Origin: Raphanus sativus
Lineage: Eukaryota > Streptophyta > Magnoliopsida > Brassicales > Brassicaceae
DNA: 64,000 nucleotides
Reading direction: 5' to 3'
Assembly (NCBI RefSeq): GCF_000801105.2
Contig: NC_079516.1
Span: forward strand, 23,659,043 to 23,723,042
The notes beneath the pieces were generated by a model. That model was not told the DNA's origin and did no database searches. It saw only the letters and a program-made list of their open reading frames with translations. Of the stretch, positions 22,340-33,921 are shown in pieces. Positions within the stretch are counted from its first letter, which is position 1; the number at the start of each line of letters is the position of its first letter. The translations under genes and the position numbers were made by a program.

Positions 22340-23186
22340 TTAATGGGCTTTGTCCATGAGCTGTATAGGCGAAAGTATGTTGGCTTTGCTAGTCTCGACA
22401 ATGCAACCATTCATCACCATTTCCTCGAGCATGAAATGAGCTTTCTCCAGATGGAACATTATGTCCAGCTCACACTGCAGGCATGACAAGAATCACACAT
22501 AGAAGACACAAAACAAGACAAAACTCTATTCAGTTAGAGACTACTAAAAACTTACCACATTTCCAAAATGCTTGTCCATAGTCTCGACCAAAAGATGTAT
22601 GAACTCTAGAATCGCCAGCTCGTTCTAGAACAAAACTCCAGAGGAAAATGCGTTATTTAGTAAAATTAAAATCAACAAGCAAACACACCTAGATCATGTA
22701 GAAGGTATGGTATAAGAATAGACTTACTTCATCGTCATCAACGCCAACCATGAAAAAGAGAGACGCATAACGCCTGTAGACGATCTTGTAGTTGCGATGC
22801 TCCACAAACGAACACTGCTTGTTTAAGAACCAATCAACAAACGAAATCAAACATCAATTGAATCTAATCACAGGGCTCAATGTAAAACTAATGGCGGATC
22901 GATCTAACAAAATCAAAATTTCACAATTGATCAAAAAGGCCAAATTCCACGAGTCTAACAGAATCGAAATTGAGAGGAGATCCGAGCCTAAAATCAGGGA
23001 TCGATCAGATCGAATTGGAAGAGAAAGAGAAGGAGGAGGTTAAACCTGCTGGTCGTTGCGAGCGAGGCATTTACGAACGATCTCGCCTTCGAGAGCACGA
23101 CGTTCCTCGAGGGTGAGCCATTCGTAGTACTGAGCAAGGCGAGTCTGCCCTTGCTTGTTCACCATCAATATGAACCTTATTCCCAT
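22340..23186 (-). CDS. AP4S: AP-4 adaptor complex sigma subunit, 4 exons
   Basis: Small chain of the AP-4 coat adaptor at the trans-Golgi network, which sorts vacuolar cargo. Minus-strand exons: 23186-23046, 22814-22728, 22624-22556, 22474-22340, all with GT-AG introns, coding for 143 residues, the usual sigma length. The protein starts [20 protein letters not shown] and contains [30 protein letters not shown] and [13 protein letters not shown], the conserved sigma core, and ends with a short LMDKAH tail. [10 protein letters not shown] with the RNDQQCSFVEH segment distinguishes AP-4 from AP-1/2/3 sigma. It corresponds to At2g19790, next to MIOX2 in Arabidopsis. No defects seen. Confidence 0.95.
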
Positions 23187-23545
23187 CTTCTCTTCCTCAG
23201 CGTTCCTCTCTCAGATCTTTCGACTTTTCTTTTTTTTTTTTACTTCTTCTTGAGGATACAAACGTCATCACCATTGTTTATTATTGTTTTTTTAACACGA
23301 GAATAAATTAAATTTTTCTCCGAAATAACTTTTATTTATCGGCCCATATATATATAAAACCAAAACTAAGCAGGCTTAGCTCAAACTTAGCATAGCTCAT
23401 AGATATATAAAAATTATTTTATTAATTGAAAATTGTTGTTGTTAATCTTATTGGCCTCGCGCGGATATTTTTCTTTTTGCAAATTTTATATAAATATGTG
23501 AAGACGCGGATGTTGTTTAAGCCAATAATTTTTTTTTTTTGGTTT
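23187..23545. other. AP4S upstream region
   Basis: This holds the AP4S promoter and 5' UTR. No further element is recognised beyond a short GCGCGG-containing stretch near 23458, which may be a decayed Helitron end. Confidence 0.4.
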
Positions 23546-25230
23546 AGTACAGCCGATTTGATTTTATTCACATGATATATTTATAGTAATCATTTTTGTT
23601 GATGAATTTTACAAAATTTCGATGTAGACATTTACATTTTATAAATATTTTTCAAATATACTTACTGCGTTAAAGTAATAGAGATTTATGTATAAATTAT
23701 TTCCTAATTTCGAAGATATATAATATTTTATATCTTGTTAGATCCATAAAATCTTGTTAACCTTAATTTATATTGTATTTTTTTACTTTTGAAATATTAA
23801 TAAGGAAAAAAAAAGCAAGAAAATAAGGAAATATGTTTAGAGATTTTATGTTCTTAAATGTCCAAAATACTCTTAATGAATGACACATTTTTTTTCTTTT
23901 CAAGTTTCAAAAAAAAAATTAGTCAAATAATTGTAAGTTCATGTTTTTGTATATTTTTAAGCTTTTATTCAAATGTGAGAAAGCATTTGGAGTTCAACAT
24001 TGTAGAGAATTGTTCATGTGTTTCACATGGTGGCAATATTCTCCTCATTGAACTCGAAAACTTGACTAATAACCGGTTTTGCAGTAGGAAAAACGTTAAT
24101 AGGGGCAACCTACCGCGATTTTAGCTACTCGGCACAGTAAATGGGTAAAGATTTTAACATAACTTAACACTATTACTCAGATTAATTGCCGAAGAGTAAT
24201 AAAAATAAATTGTTTAAAACCACTTAAAAAGATAGGTTTTGGGTTTACTATGGCCCGTGTGATTTTACTCAATCAAAATAGCATGCTATATTTATAGTAA
24301 TCATTCTTGTTGATGGGTTTCACAAACTTTTGACGTGGGACATTTACACTTCATAAATATAAAGATCTCAAATATATTTAATGTTTATAGAGATCTCCAA
24401 CATTAATTATTTCATAAAATCTCGAGGATATATAATATTTGAAATCTTATTAGGTCAATAAAATATTGTTAATCACGATTTATATTATATTATTTATTTT
24501 TAAAAAAATATTAATAAGGAAACAAATAACAATAAATTAGCGAAATTTGTTAGGTGGTTTAATGTTTTAAAACGTTCAAATTACCATTAACGAATGCCAT
24601 GTTTTTTTTTCTTTGTAAGTTTCATACAAATGTGTCAAATATTTGTTAATTTATGTTTTTTTATAATATTAAAATTTTATTCAAAATGCAGAAAATGCAT
24701 TTGAAGTTCAAGGTTTTAGAGAGTTGTTCATGTTTTTCACATGGTGACAATATTCTCCTATTTGAACTTCAAAAATTGGCCGATTTACCGGTTTGCAGCC
24801 AGAAAAACACTAAAAGAGGTCACCCACCGCGATTTTAGATGCTCGACACAATAAATCAATAAAGATTTAAACGGTCGATTCAACATAACCAAACACTATT
24901 ATTCGATTAATTTTCGAATAATAATAAAAGTTTTATTGTTTAAACCCAATCAAAAAGATAGGTTTTGGTTTTACTGCGGCCCGTTTGATTTTACTCAAGC
25001 AAAAGAGCATGCATATTTATAGTAATCATTTTTGTTGTTAAGGTTAACAAAGTTTCGATGTGGGACAATTACACTTTATATATATATATATATATATATA
25101 TAAAGATCTGAAATGTTTAATACTTACAGAGATTTTCTGTATAAGTTATATTGCCTAAAATCTCAAAAAAAATATTAATATGGAAACAAAGATCTAGTAA
25201 ATAGGGAAATATGGTAGGTTATTTAATATT
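23546..25230 (+). repeat. Tandem repeat of about 715-725 bp, two full and one partial unit
   Basis: Unit 1 (about 23546-24250), unit 2 (about 24251-24975) and a truncated unit 3 (about 24976-25230) share the same order of blocks, including TTTATAGTAATCAT, GATATATAATATTT, TCTTGTTAGATC-like, TTCACATGGTG and CCGCGATTTTAG. Units 1 and 2 each hold a related short ORF (ending at 24124 and 24838) with CSC-SHG-NILL-EL and a shared PRF-stop end. An AG sits just before the conserved part (for example AAAATGCAG near 24690), resembling a splice acceptor. I do not recognise the family. Confidence 0.75.
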
Positions 25231-25427
25231 TCTAGCATTAAAAAGAGAAACAATCGCAGACCGGAATTGAATTAGGAAATCACGGTTTAATCTCAAACCA
25301 ACAAAACGGTTAAGAAATAAACCGACGCGAAAAGTCGAAATTACCCTTAATGAAAGAGAATGAAAAGCTAAACCGCTAAGGACAATTAGAGTAAAAAATC
25401 CGAAGTGTATCATGTTTTAATAGTATA

Positions 25428-25531
25428 CTAGATCTTGACCCGCTCTTTTAAAGGGTGGGTATGTTTCCTTTGACAAATTTATATTTGTAACAAATGTGTT
25501 TCAACATAAAATGTATATCAAGTGTCTTAGG
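25428..25531 (-). mobile_element. Helitron 3' terminus (5' end not found)
   Basis: CTAG at 25428-25431 preceded by A, then a GACCCGC...GGGTGGG hairpin. It is related to a second, weaker terminus at 26213-26250 (CTAGATTTTGATCCGC). A MITE is inserted between the two. Confidence 0.5.
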
Positions 25532-25901
25532 GGGATGTATTCAATTTAGCATTTGATGTGATTTGATTTTTAATGGAGTTTTAGATGATTTTAATAAGTT
25601 GTAGAGATTTAGGTGATTTTTGTTAAAGTACTCTAGAATATCACCTAAAATAATGAGATTTGAGTTTTATTTTTTTTAACTAAGAAACTCCACCCAAACA
25701 CCCTAAAATCACCTCAAAACTTTAAAATCCCACAACTTAAAATATTTTCAATAACAGTGGATTTCAGAGTACTTTACAAAATGTCAAATTCAATAACAGT
25801 TGGTTTTAAATGAGTTTTTAAAATTCATGTTTGAATAACAGTGAATTTGTAATTTTAATACAAATCACCTGAAATTCTCAGTTGAATACACCCCCCCCCC
25901 C
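25532..25901 (+). mobile_element. Tourist-like MITE (PIF/Harbinger), copy 1
   Basis: 370 bp with terminal inverted repeats (GGGGGATGTATTCAA on the left, TTGAATACACCCCC on the right, with an extended C run) and the 3-bp target duplication TTA (25529-25531 and 25902-25904). No coding capacity. A near-identical copy is at 33279-33643. Confidence 0.9.
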
Positions 25902-26340
25902 TTAATGGTTTTTTTAGGAGTTGTTTTTAGGTTTATGTTTGTTTACATTTATACAAAATGTTAGTATTGTGAAATAATAATATTTTTATTGGAAACTGCA
26001 TTAAGAAATTAAACTTAAAATTATTTTCAGTAAAATTAATTTGTACATTTACTTGTAAAATTATACAAAAGTCTAAATGAATTGTAATATTATTTAGATT
26101 AATAATGGCTATGGATATGATACACTATATTCATAATCAAGTTTTTGAATGGATACTCGAAAATATAATATATTCAAAATGTTTAATATCCATTGTGAGA
26201 ACTCCTGCAAATCTAGATTTTGATCCGCTCTTAAAAATGGCGGGTATATTTTTTGTTGGAAAATTTATTCTACGTAATAAAATTATGATTTTTGATATAT
26301 TATATATTTTAACTTTTTATGAACTTTATGAGAGACTCTA

Positions 26341-27154
26341 AAGGAGTTTTAAAATTTTTAGAATCCACTATTATTGGTTTATAGATTTTAAAAGTCTTAC
26401 TAAAATCCATTGTTATTGGTTTGATGACTTCTAAATTCCACTCAAATCCTTTGTTATTCATAAAGTTTAGTTATTATGGATTTTACTATTCCATTAAATT
26501 CTATTGTTATTGGAAGGTGGATTCCTTATATTTTTACTCATGAGACTAGACTTTGAAAATATCACTTATACTCATAAAATTTCTGAAATCTGTGAAGTAG
26601 GAAAAACATACACATATTGAATATTTATCTACGTAAACACACTACACCAAACTCAATAATGGTGAAGCAACCAAACTCACATGATCTGTAATTCATTATA
26701 TTTTTTTATAGTTTCATATTTGACAAAACAATTGTTTGATTTAATAATGGTGAAGAAATATAACTCATACGATAACTAGAATAGTGTTTCGAGAAAATCA
26801 CAAAAGTCAAAGAAAATAAGACTGATTATTATCACAAAAAAACCAATAAAAAGAGGAACTCACCAAACATAAGGAAAATGAGAAATGTGTATCATTGTAT
26901 CAATTGATGTTTATATATATATGGTTTTTTCGAGATTTTATTTTTGGAAAAGTTCTAGAGAGATTGTATATATTGCCTTATAACTAGAAATATTTTGAAA
27001 AAAATATATTATGCAAATCCATGATAATTAATAAAATCTGTTGAAATCAATACAAAGTATTTGATAGAAATTTATTAACTCTACTTAACTTCTAAAAATC
27101 TGTCAACTTTTAAAATCACTAAACTCCTTCCAAATTCTGATTCCAATAACCCCC
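26341..27154. repeat. Tourist-like element with an eroded left end
   Basis: The right end CCAATAACCCCC followed by TAA matches the right end of the element at 39373-40120, and the interior shares 'CCATTGTTATTGG' blocks. The left terminus is not clear. No ORF of note. Confidence 0.55.
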
Positions 27155-27856
27155 TAAGTATTTCAAAATCTACGACCATCTTAATCATCTCTCAAATTTG
27201 ACTTAAAACATTCAAATTATTGAAAGTGATGGGGCAGATGTAAAGGCAATGTTAGGTGTCACGCAATGACATATGATTGTGATCTGCAAAGAGAATATCC
27301 ACTCTGTATTCGGAGAGAAGTAGAGAAGGAATGAATGGTGGGCACATTATGGCATCCCTCAACTTCTCTTTTGTGTCGGATAACTGAAAAAATCTATAAT
27401 TCAATCATGTTTACAACTAATCGTCTAAAATATTACATTAGAAAGCCAAATTTAAATATATTAATTATTGTGCTTAGATATATGATATGAGCCACTGCGT
27501 TTACTCAGCAAAGTAATTTCGATTTCACTTACAACTAACCAAAATATAAACCAGAGAATATCGTATAGAGATTTTTTTTTGAGCAACTAAAACTTTATTA
27601 AAGTGATAAAAGATAATAAAAAGAGGAAAATATTTTTACAGCAATAGTTCTTTCTTACAATTTATAAAATAATGTTTTAGAAAGCAAAGTTGCTACATCC
27701 ATTCTTTTAAATTTTTAAGTTTAGCTTTGAAAACTAGATAAAATAAGATTGATAACTTTTATGATTGTAGATATAAATTAAAACTAAAGTCACTTGTTAC
27801 ATTACAGCTAATCACCCTTATAAAATTTTAAACATTTTGTTAAAAATGTACCACGT
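27155..27856. other. Intergenic
   Basis: No gene. At about 27571-27610 a T run followed by GAGCAACTAAAACTTTATTAA looks like a minus-strand LINE poly(A) end, but its other end is not identifiable. Confidence 0.4.
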
Positions 27857-28744
27857 AAAGAAGCATCAATCAGGATTAAAACGGAATCCGACGGCGGCAC
27901 GGACGCTCATCCGCGGTGTCTCCTCTCCATCTTCTCCGGCTTCCGCCTTGTCAGAGTTCTGGCCAGTCACCATCCGCGGTGCTTCTGTTCGTAGAGTAAT
28001 GACGCGGCGGCGGGTTTGAAGGCGTGGTGAAGATGCGTGAAGCAAGAGTTCCATCTCCGGGAGTTGGAGGCTTTCTCAGCTCCGGCGCTGCCGGCTTTTG
28101 TATCCGCGACGGGGAAGCTTCTTCGGTTCCGGCGTCTTCGGCTTTAGTATCCGGGGAGCGAAGGTTTCTATAGCCTTGCGCCGCCGGCTTTCAGTCCCTA
28201 GTAGTTTAGGGTTTAGTTTCTTTCTTCTTTTTTTCTTTTTGTTTCGTGTGTTGGTGGTTGGGCGTTCTCGTCGGAGGAGGGTGATGTACTCCGACGGTAA
28301 GGAAGGTGTAGCATGTGAAGCTTGATGGCTTTGGGTGGTTTGAGATCGCGAGAGACGCTCGATGAAGCTCTCCATGAAAGTCAGGCGAAGCGAAGATGAT
28401 TGTAGCTACGGCCTCCGGTGTTTTCTGATAAGAAGAACAAGCGTGCGCCGTTGAATGAGAGGTTCCGGCGCGGCTGTTTGACGGTGAGGCGTAGTGGTAT
28501 TGACCGGAAGGCGAGGGCTTGACGCGTGTCTCCTTGATGCGGGAGATTGAAACGCGTGGTTGACTAGCCTCGTTGGTGTCGGTCGTTGAGTGGGCCTGGC
28601 AAGATTGGGCCTTATGGCCAATTTGTCTGTTTGTAATTTTCAGCCCTTTGTTTGTTGGGCTTTCGGGTTTTTTCTTGTATTGGACTTATGGCCTTTGAGC
28701 CTTTTAATATAACTTTGACGGAAAAAAAAAAGAAGCATCAATCA
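27857..28744 (+). mobile_element. 5'-truncated non-LTR retrotransposon (LINE-type) insertion
   Basis: A GC-rich block (27873-28728) ends TTTGACGG plus an A run and is flanked by the 16-bp duplication AAAGAAGCATCAATCA (27857-27872 and 28729-28744). Poly(A) and long target duplications are hallmarks of target-primed reverse transcription. The TTTAATATAACTTTGACGG end resembles Brassicaceae LINE 3' ends. Its short ORFs have no recognisable domain, so the body is probably 3' UTR. Confidence 0.85.
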
Positions 28745-28799
28745 AAACATAAAACTATGTGGTAATCTATACTTTTAAAATAAATTAAATAAAATGTTA

Positions 28800-28855
28800 A
28801 GATACAGCCTGTTTTTTTTTTTTTTGACGGCAAACGGCTATTCTAGATACAGCCT
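28800..28855 (-). mobile_element. 34-bp LINE-tail insertion with target duplication
   Basis: AGATACAGCCT at 28800-28810 is repeated at 28845-28855. Between them is a T run followed by GACGGCAAACGGC, which on the minus strand is a LINE-like GCCGTC end plus poly(A). Confidence 0.7.
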
Positions 28856-29616
28856 TTTATATAACTAACTAGTGTAAGTTAAATGATTATTTTCCTCCAT
28901 TTTGCAAATATTTTGTATGGTTATAGTTTGCTTTGATTTCTCTCTATATATATTTTTCTTCACTTTAATAAATTTATATAGATTGTCAACTTGTTTACAC
29001 ACATATACCATTTGTGACAAAATTGTTCTATATGTTTGTGCATATCTTCTTATTGTTATTTTTTAGTTTCATGTTTCCCATTCAAATTTTCCACTTTCCT
29101 ACAAATTTTTGTATAGCAAGAATATATTCATTTTCTTATAACACACAAGAATATATTCCAACAACTTTTTTTGTACTGGTAAGAATACATAAAGTATTAA
29201 ATATTTAAAAATAAAATCTGCAATAAAATAATTTATTATAAACTATAATTAGTTTGATTTGACAGCCCAAAAACAGTAATTAGTTACAATTAAGCAGAAA
29301 AACATTTATTATGATTATAAATTTCTTTTCACAAAAATAGAATTTTATATTTTATAAGATTTTATTATTATAATAAAAAAATTTATTATTTTAGAGAATA
29401 ATTGAATTTGCTGAGTTATCATTGGTTGAATTTAATTAGAAAATTAATAATAATAAAAATTATTTGTGAAAGGGAGAGAATATAAATTTGAACCACAACA
29501 TTTCCTTTGTCTACGATCAAAAGCTCACATTAAGAGAGAGAAGTAGACAACAAGTCTTTCACATTAAAAAAAAAAAAAAAAAAAAAAACCCACCGGAGAA
29601 AAAAAAGAAGAAGAAG
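28856..29616. other. AT-rich upstream region of PRF1
   Basis: Presumed PRF1 promoter and 5' UTR. A long A run at about 29567-29587 lies about 30-50 bases before the start codon. No other feature recognised. Confidence 0.4.
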
Positions 29617-30286
29617 ATGTCGTGGCAATCGTACGTTGATGACCACCTCATGTGCGACGTCGAAGGCAGCCAGCTCACCGCCGCCGCTATTCTCGGCCAA
29701 GACGGCAGTGTCTGGGCTCAGAGCGCCAATTTCCCTCAGGTTCCTCTCTCTCTCTCTCCTCTCTGTTTTGTGATTGGATCTGAGGAATCTCGGATCTGAT
29801 TTCGATTTCACCATCTCGGATCTGGATCAGTAGATTGAGTTCAACCCTAGGGATCTAGAAGATTCTTTAGTTCTGGTTTTGAGATTTCAATTGGATCTAA
29901 TGCGTGGATCTTCTTGATTACAGTTGAAGAGTGAAGAAATCAAAGGAATCACAAAGGACTTCGAGGAGCCTGGGCATCTTGCACCAACCGGACTCTTTCT
30001 GGGTGGAGCCAAGTACATGGTTATTCAAGGTGAGCCAGGAGCTGTGATCCGAGGCAAGAAGGTAGTAAACATGATTCTTATCTCTATTAACTAAAACCCC
30101 TTTGTTTTGTAGATCTTATGAATTCATAATCATGTGAATGTCTCTATGTAGGGACCTGGAGGAGTTACTATCAAGAAGACGAATCAAGCATTGGTCATTG
30201 GCATCTACGAGGAGCCCATGACTGGTGGTCAATGCAACTTGGTTGTGGAGAGGCTCGGGGATTACCTCATCGAGTCTGATCTCTAA
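29617..30286 (+). CDS. PRF1: Profilin, PRF1-type, 3 exons
   Basis: Actin-monomer-binding protein of the cytoplasm; it also binds proline-rich partners and phosphoinositides. Exons 29617-29739, 29924-30061 and 30152-30286, GT-AG introns, 131 residues, the standard plant profilin length. It starts [17 protein letters not shown], contains [30 protein letters not shown] and [11 protein letters not shown], and ends [12 protein letters not shown]. The N-terminal Trp/Tyr and C-terminal helix form the poly-proline site. The [17 protein letters not shown] stretch is closest to Arabidopsis PRF1 (At2g19760) among profilins I remember, and neighbouring genes support that locus. Appears intact. Confidence 0.95.
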
Positions 30287-31066
30287 ATTTTTCAGTTTCA
30301 AAAGTCTCTTCTTTTCATTGTGATTGAATCGTAATGCTATCAAAACGCAAATCAATTTGAAGCTTTTGAACCAATATCTTGTTGTTGGTCTTTGTTACTA
30401 CCCGGTTTGTGTGTCTTATGTAATGGCATTTTGATCATCTTTTTATCCCTCCATATGCATTGTGTTTTTTTTTTTTTTGGATTTTTATATCTCCATAGTT
30501 TTATTTTCCTTGAATTGATCTGCGGTTGGTTTACGTTTTGTGGTTTTGAAACATATTCGTGTACAATGCTTACATAAAAGAACGTTTTGTAGAAAGATAA
30601 GCTAGATGAATTTACATAAAGAATGTGTCAATGGAGAAATAGTTTAGGAACTTGGACTTTTTATACTAACGCTAGTTCTTCATCCCATCCACTAGTGCCC
30701 CTTAAGTACTAGATTCACGTTTGAAGGAGGAAACACAAAAAAATTCTCGGTCTTTTTTTTGCTTCTTGACATCTTCAAGAACCCACAAAGTAACAATCAT
30801 CATTAGGCATGATCATCCTCGATCTCCCCTCTAACTTACCATGGCTGTTTATCAGATTTCTTTTATCCTTTTTGGTGTCTCAGTGACATATGATCAAAAC
30901 TCACAGTTCTCTTGCCTCTCTTACTACTGTGAGTTATATAATACACAATTTCATTGATGCATACTTCCTTGCTCAACGTTCATGGCCGTTTTAAACACGG
31001 CTGGATAAAACATTCACATTGGTCTTCAAAAATTTTAAAGTTATTACACATATCAATTTAATTAAA
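30287..31066. other. PRF1 3' UTR and spacer
   Basis: PRF1 3' UTR follows the stop. The rest is non-coding and contains no recognised repeat. Confidence 0.4.
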
Positions 31067-32411
31067 CTAGGTGATTTTTCCGTACTCATGCACGGATATA
31101 AATATTTATAAAATAAATATACTATAATAATTGATTGCTTTAATTTTTATGCATAATTTTTATTAATAATATTACAATACTTTAATTAGACATGTGATTT
31201 TAGATATGTTATATCAAGTCAATTTTTTTACAGTCGATTAAATTATCATTTAGATATATTGGATTACATTTATTTCTCTCAATTCAACTATTATATTTTT
31301 ATTCTAAATATATTAAAATTTTGATTAATTTTCTTATTTGGATTTAGGTTGATTAGTCGAGTCACTCATATTGTGAGTATATTGAGTTACATATATTCTT
31401 TTAAATTGAAACTGAAATATAATTTTTTTTATGGTTTACGTGGTCGGACTAATAAAATTAAGTATACATGCTCTGTTTAGCAAAAATACAATTGATAATT
31501 AATATATAATATATATAATTAATTTAAATCAAATTAATTTTATTTATCGTTTAAATGTGCATGTATGATCATATTTTTTTGTCATCGCATGTATGATCAT
31601 AATATTTATGAAATTATATGTTCATTTAAATATATATATATTCGAAAATAAAACGATGATCAATAGGAAGTTACATACATAAGTAACTGATACATTTTTT
31701 GGAAATTCATGAACACATATCAATATATAAAATTATTAAAATATTTTATAAATTCTAAATAATTAGATTTATTGAAAGATAAACTAAAATTTGTTTTAAA
31801 TAATCTAAAAATGAGAATTTATTTTTACTTTGGTATTTTGGTTATGGTTATATTAAATCCCACAAACATAAAAACATAAAATTTAAAAGAAAATTTAATA
31901 TTTGGAAACCATATAATTGTAATAATGAAAAGTATAATATATCTACCTCGTTAAATTTTATAGTGTTATGTTAATTTAAATATTTTATATTTATTTGATC
32001 AAAAGATGTTTATTGTTAAAATGATAGTTTTTAATATCTCTTAAAAATAAGTAGGAAAAAATTGTGATTGTATTTGAAAAAATTATATTATATAAGTAAA
32101 ATATCATTTATAGATATTTTTCTGTAATTGAAAAATATTATAGTCAACAGAATATATGAAAAATAAATAAAACATTTCAATAATACTAATGTTAAACTAT
32201 TTTTAGTCAATTAAATATATATCAGTTTATGTTACTTAATTATTTAATGTAATCATCTAAGAAATTAGATAGATATATCAAAATGTTTCTATTACTTTGA
32301 AAATATATATTTTGTATTCTTTAAAATTATGTTTGAAAATAAATAATATTTCTTTTCCTAATATCAAGATTATCTTTCTGAAATTATTTTTTATGAAATT
32401 ACATTATATAC

Positions 32412-32449
<38 letters not shown>

Positions 32450-33149
32450 CATATAAGAAACAATAGATATAAAGCAAGTATTTTATTACTTCAAAAGTAT
32501 ATTTTATGTTATTTAAAATAGAATATTACTATCTTGTTAAATTTCCTTTTTAATGAAATCATATTATATATACATATATTTTTGTTTTTAAATTCGATTT
32601 CTAAAATTTATAAATTTTTCCTTTTTAATATATATGTTATATGGAAATTTTTTAAAAAGAAACTAAATAAAAATAATAATAATTTTTAAATGTAATATTT
32701 TAATTCATTAAAGATATCAATTCAATGTAATCAACTATCGTGAGAGTTATCTTTTTGAAATTATTTTTTATGAAATTACATTATATAAAGATATATATAT
32801 TTTTCATATAAGAAACAATAGATATAAAGAAAGTATTTTATTACTTCAAAAGTATATTTTATGTTATTTAAAATAGAATATTACTATCTTGTTAAATTTC
32901 CTTTTTAATGAAATCATATTATATATACATATATTTTTGTTTTTAAATTCGATTTCTAAAATTTATAAATTTTTCTTTTTTAATATATATGTTATATGGA
33001 AATTTTTTAAAAAGAAACTAAATAAAAATAATAATAGTTTTTAAATGTAATATTTTAATTCATTAAAGATATCAATGTAATCAACCATCGTGAGAGTTAA
33101 CGTGAGCGCGACACATAGGAAACTGACTTCTCAAATAATATTATAGAGA
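31067..33149 (-). mobile_element. Non-autonomous Helitron 3, with an internal tandem duplication
   Basis: CTAG at 31067-31070 preceded by A, and a short hairpin CCGT...ACGG inside. The minus-strand 5' end at 33149 reads TCTCTATAATATTATTTGAG, followed on the + strand by T at 33150. About 2.08 kb, no Rep/helicase. Positions about 32369-32746 and 32750-33100 are a tandem duplication (unit about 350-380 bp) differing mainly in the length of a TA run (about 32411-32447 in the first copy). Confidence 0.7.
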
Positions 33150-33278
33150 TATGTATATTTTAGTATAATATATTATGATTCTTAAGTAATACATTCGATC
33201 TTGAACTCGAAATTAGAATTAAAAAGTAAAAAAAAAAATAAGTAAAATATGAGAAAACACCTTTCTTCCTTTGTCTAA

Positions 33279-33643
33279 GAGGGATGTATTCAATTTAGCA
33301 TTTGATGTGATTTGGTTTTTAATGGAGTTTTAGATGATTTTAATAAGTTGCAGAGATTTAAGTGATTTTTGTTAAACTACTCTAGAATATCACCTAAAAC
33401 AATGGGATTTGAATTTTATTTTTTTAACTAAGAAACTCCACCCAAACACCCTAAAATCACCTCAAAACTTTAAAATCCCACAACTTAAAATATTTTCAAT
33501 AACAGTGGATTTCAGAGTACTTTACAAAATGTCAAGTTCAATAACAGTAGATTTTAAATGAGTTTTTAAAATTCATGTTTGAATAACAGTGGATTTGTCA
33601 TTTTAATACAAATCAGCTGAAACTCTCGGTTGAATACACCCCC
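33279..33643 (+). mobile_element. Tourist-like MITE, copy 2
   Basis: 365 bp, same family and orientation as 25532-25901 with only scattered differences. Target duplication TAA at 33276-33278 and 33644-33646. Lies about 280 bp upstream of the F-box gene start, so it may contribute to that promoter. Confidence 0.9.
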
Positions 33644-33921
33644 TAATAGTCGGTCATATTGAGATTTCACATCTCCTAAACACTATTTTAATTTGGATAG
33701 TTTCTCTCCTTCTTCTTTTCCGCTGTAAAACAAAATTCGATAGTTTCCTTTTGTTTTGGTCGAAAATTGGATAGTTTATTAAATGAAATTATTTCATATG
33801 ATATTGCCATTATTTTAACCAAACAAAACAGCTTCGTTTTCTCCAGGGCACCACCCTTTTTACAAATAAACCCTAATCACATCTGGAAATCAAAAATCTA
33901 GAAGAAAAAGAGTAGAGGAAG

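Noticed and set aside
27866..28621. Several 60-100-codon ORFs on both strands in the GC-rich block
   Set aside because: They lie inside the LINE-type insertion, have no domain and occur because GC-rich DNA has few stops.
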